From: Lachnospiraceae bacterium
Lineage (GTDB): Bacteria > Bacillota > Clostridia > Lachnospirales > Lachnospiraceae
NCBI GenBank assembly: GCA_017513125.1
Contig: JAFWDI010000026.1
Span: forward strand, 1-64,000
DNA length: 64,000 nt
Direction: 5' to 3'
Positions 63,349 through 64,000 of the stretch are shown piece by piece; position 1 is the stretch's first letter, and each line of letters begins with the position of its first letter. Made by a program: the position numbers and the translations under genes. The notes beneath the pieces are model-generated. The model made no database searches and was not told the origin of the DNA. It saw nothing but the letters and a program-made list of their open reading frames with translations.

Positions 63349-64000
63349 ATGCTGAATGTCCAAAACATTTCCATCATGGCGACCATGATCGTCTATCTGG
63401 CGTTCATGATCGCGATCGGCATCATCTTCTCGAAGAGAAACCAGTCGTCCGATGATTTCTATCTCGGCGGCAGAAAGCTTGGGCCGTTCGTGACGGCCAT
63501 GAGCGCGGAGGCCTCCGACATGTCCAGCTGGCTGCTGATGGGCCTGCCCGGAGTGGCGTACCTGTCGGGTATGGCGGACGCCGCCTGGACCGCGATCGGC
63601 CTGGCGGTCGGCACGTACCTGAACTGGCTCTTCGTCTCGAAGCGCCTGCGCCGCTACAGCGCGAAGATCGGGTCCATCACGGTGCCGGATTTCTTCACGA
63701 AGCGCTTCCATGACCGCTCCCATGCGCTGGAGACCATCGCGGCGGTCGTCATCATCGTGTTCTTCGTGCCCTACGTCGGCTCCGGTTTCGCAGCCTGCGG
63801 AAAGCTGTTTAACAGCCTGTTCGGCGTCGAGTACTGGAAGGCCATGGTCGTCTGCGGCATCATCATTGCCGTGTACACCATGCTGGGCGGCTTTATGGCG
63901 GCTTCGTTCACGGACCTGATCCAGAGCATCATCATGTCGATCGCGATCGTCGTGGTCCTGGGCTTCGGCATCGCGTCCGCGGGCGGCGTCGGCGCAGTCG
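63349..64000 (+). CDS. putP: Na+/solute symporter, sodium/proline type (partial)
   Basis: The first 217 codons of a sodium:solute symporter, open to the right edge. The opening I-S-I-M-A-T-M-I-V-Y-L-A-F-M-I-A-I-G and then S-S-D-D-F-Y-L-G-G-R-K-L-G-P near residue 38 are hallmarks of the SSS family. S-A-E-A-S-D-M-S-S-W-L-L-M-G near 55 is the Na+ and substrate site typical of PutP proline transporters, and Y-T-M-L-G-G-F-M-A-A-S-F-T-D is near 180. At least five helices are seen. The ATG follows AAGAAAAGAGAACCATT, a weak ribosome site. Proline is the likely substrate, but other SSS ligands are possible. Confidence 0.9.
   Translation, partial: MLNVQNISIMATMIVYLAFMIAIGIIFSKRNQSSDDFYLGGRKLGPFVTAMSAEASDMSSWLLMGLPGVAYLSGMADAAWTAIGLAVGTYLNWLFVSKRLRRYSAKIGSITVPDFFTKRFHDRSHALETIAAVVIIVFFVPYVGSGFAACGKLFNSLFGVEYWKAMVVCGIIIAVYTMLGGFMAASFTDLIQSIIMSIAIVVVLGFGIASAGGVGAV

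Overview
The window looks like a chromosomal segment of a G+C-rich member of the Clostridia, most likely Lachnospiraceae or a close relative. This rests on the gene order tig-clpP-clpX, ysxC-DUF4364-rho-rpmE-DUF1385-prmC-prfA and murC-dnaD-dnaI-prs, on the many Gram-positive lipoprotein signals, on a sortase-type sorting signal at the left edge, and on strong AGGAGG-type ribosome binding sites. No rRNA, tRNA, CRISPR array, phage or transposase gene was seen. The species was not identified, and no similarity search or base statistics were run; family names come from recognised motifs.

Layout. 1-200: end of a wall-anchored surface protein. 408-4011: a hydantoinase/oxoprolinase-family protein, pyridoxamine kinase and a radical SAM protein. 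4368-6807: a polar amino acid ABC importer, followed by an ornithine/alanine racemase-family enzyme. 8166-15237: a purine salvage and nucleoside uptake block (xpt, BMP-family lipoprotein, ATPase, two permeases) ending in an unrecognised lipoprotein built from two copies of one domain. 15738-19583 (minus strand): a MacAB-like export system whose adaptor carries an inserted extracellular domain. 19852-21834 (minus): an M3-type lipoprotein peptidase. 22102-28156: PEP carboxykinase, flavodiiron protein, an exonuclease behind a palindromic repeat cluster, a small ATP-pyrophosphatase-like protein, an XRE regulator and malic enzyme.

28448-49242 is a long housekeeping stretch: type-2-like ileS, glgP, murC, primosome genes, prs, the trigger factor/ClpP/ClpX proteolysis operon, then ysxC, a DUF4364 regulator, rho, rpmE and the prmC-prfA translation termination pair. 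49545-58193 is more mixed: an FMN/FAD/Fe-S ene-reductase, galU, an isolated hisC, two zinc-ribbon proteins, a second palindromic cluster, a possibly leaderless radical SAM gene and a secreted nuclease. 58370-62122 is a tandem triplication of MFS transporters behind a promoter covered by an inverted repeat and followed by a terminator-like hairpin. The right edge has a rhomboid protease and the start of a Na+/proline-type symporter.

The best candidates for new biology are the triplicated MFS operon with its operator and attenuator, the duplicated-domain lipoprotein tied to nucleoside uptake, the domain insertion in the export adaptor, and two palindromic clusters that share a stem-then-GCGA layout. 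A strong codon-context bias runs through the genes: C-ending codons are avoided before AA-starting codons.
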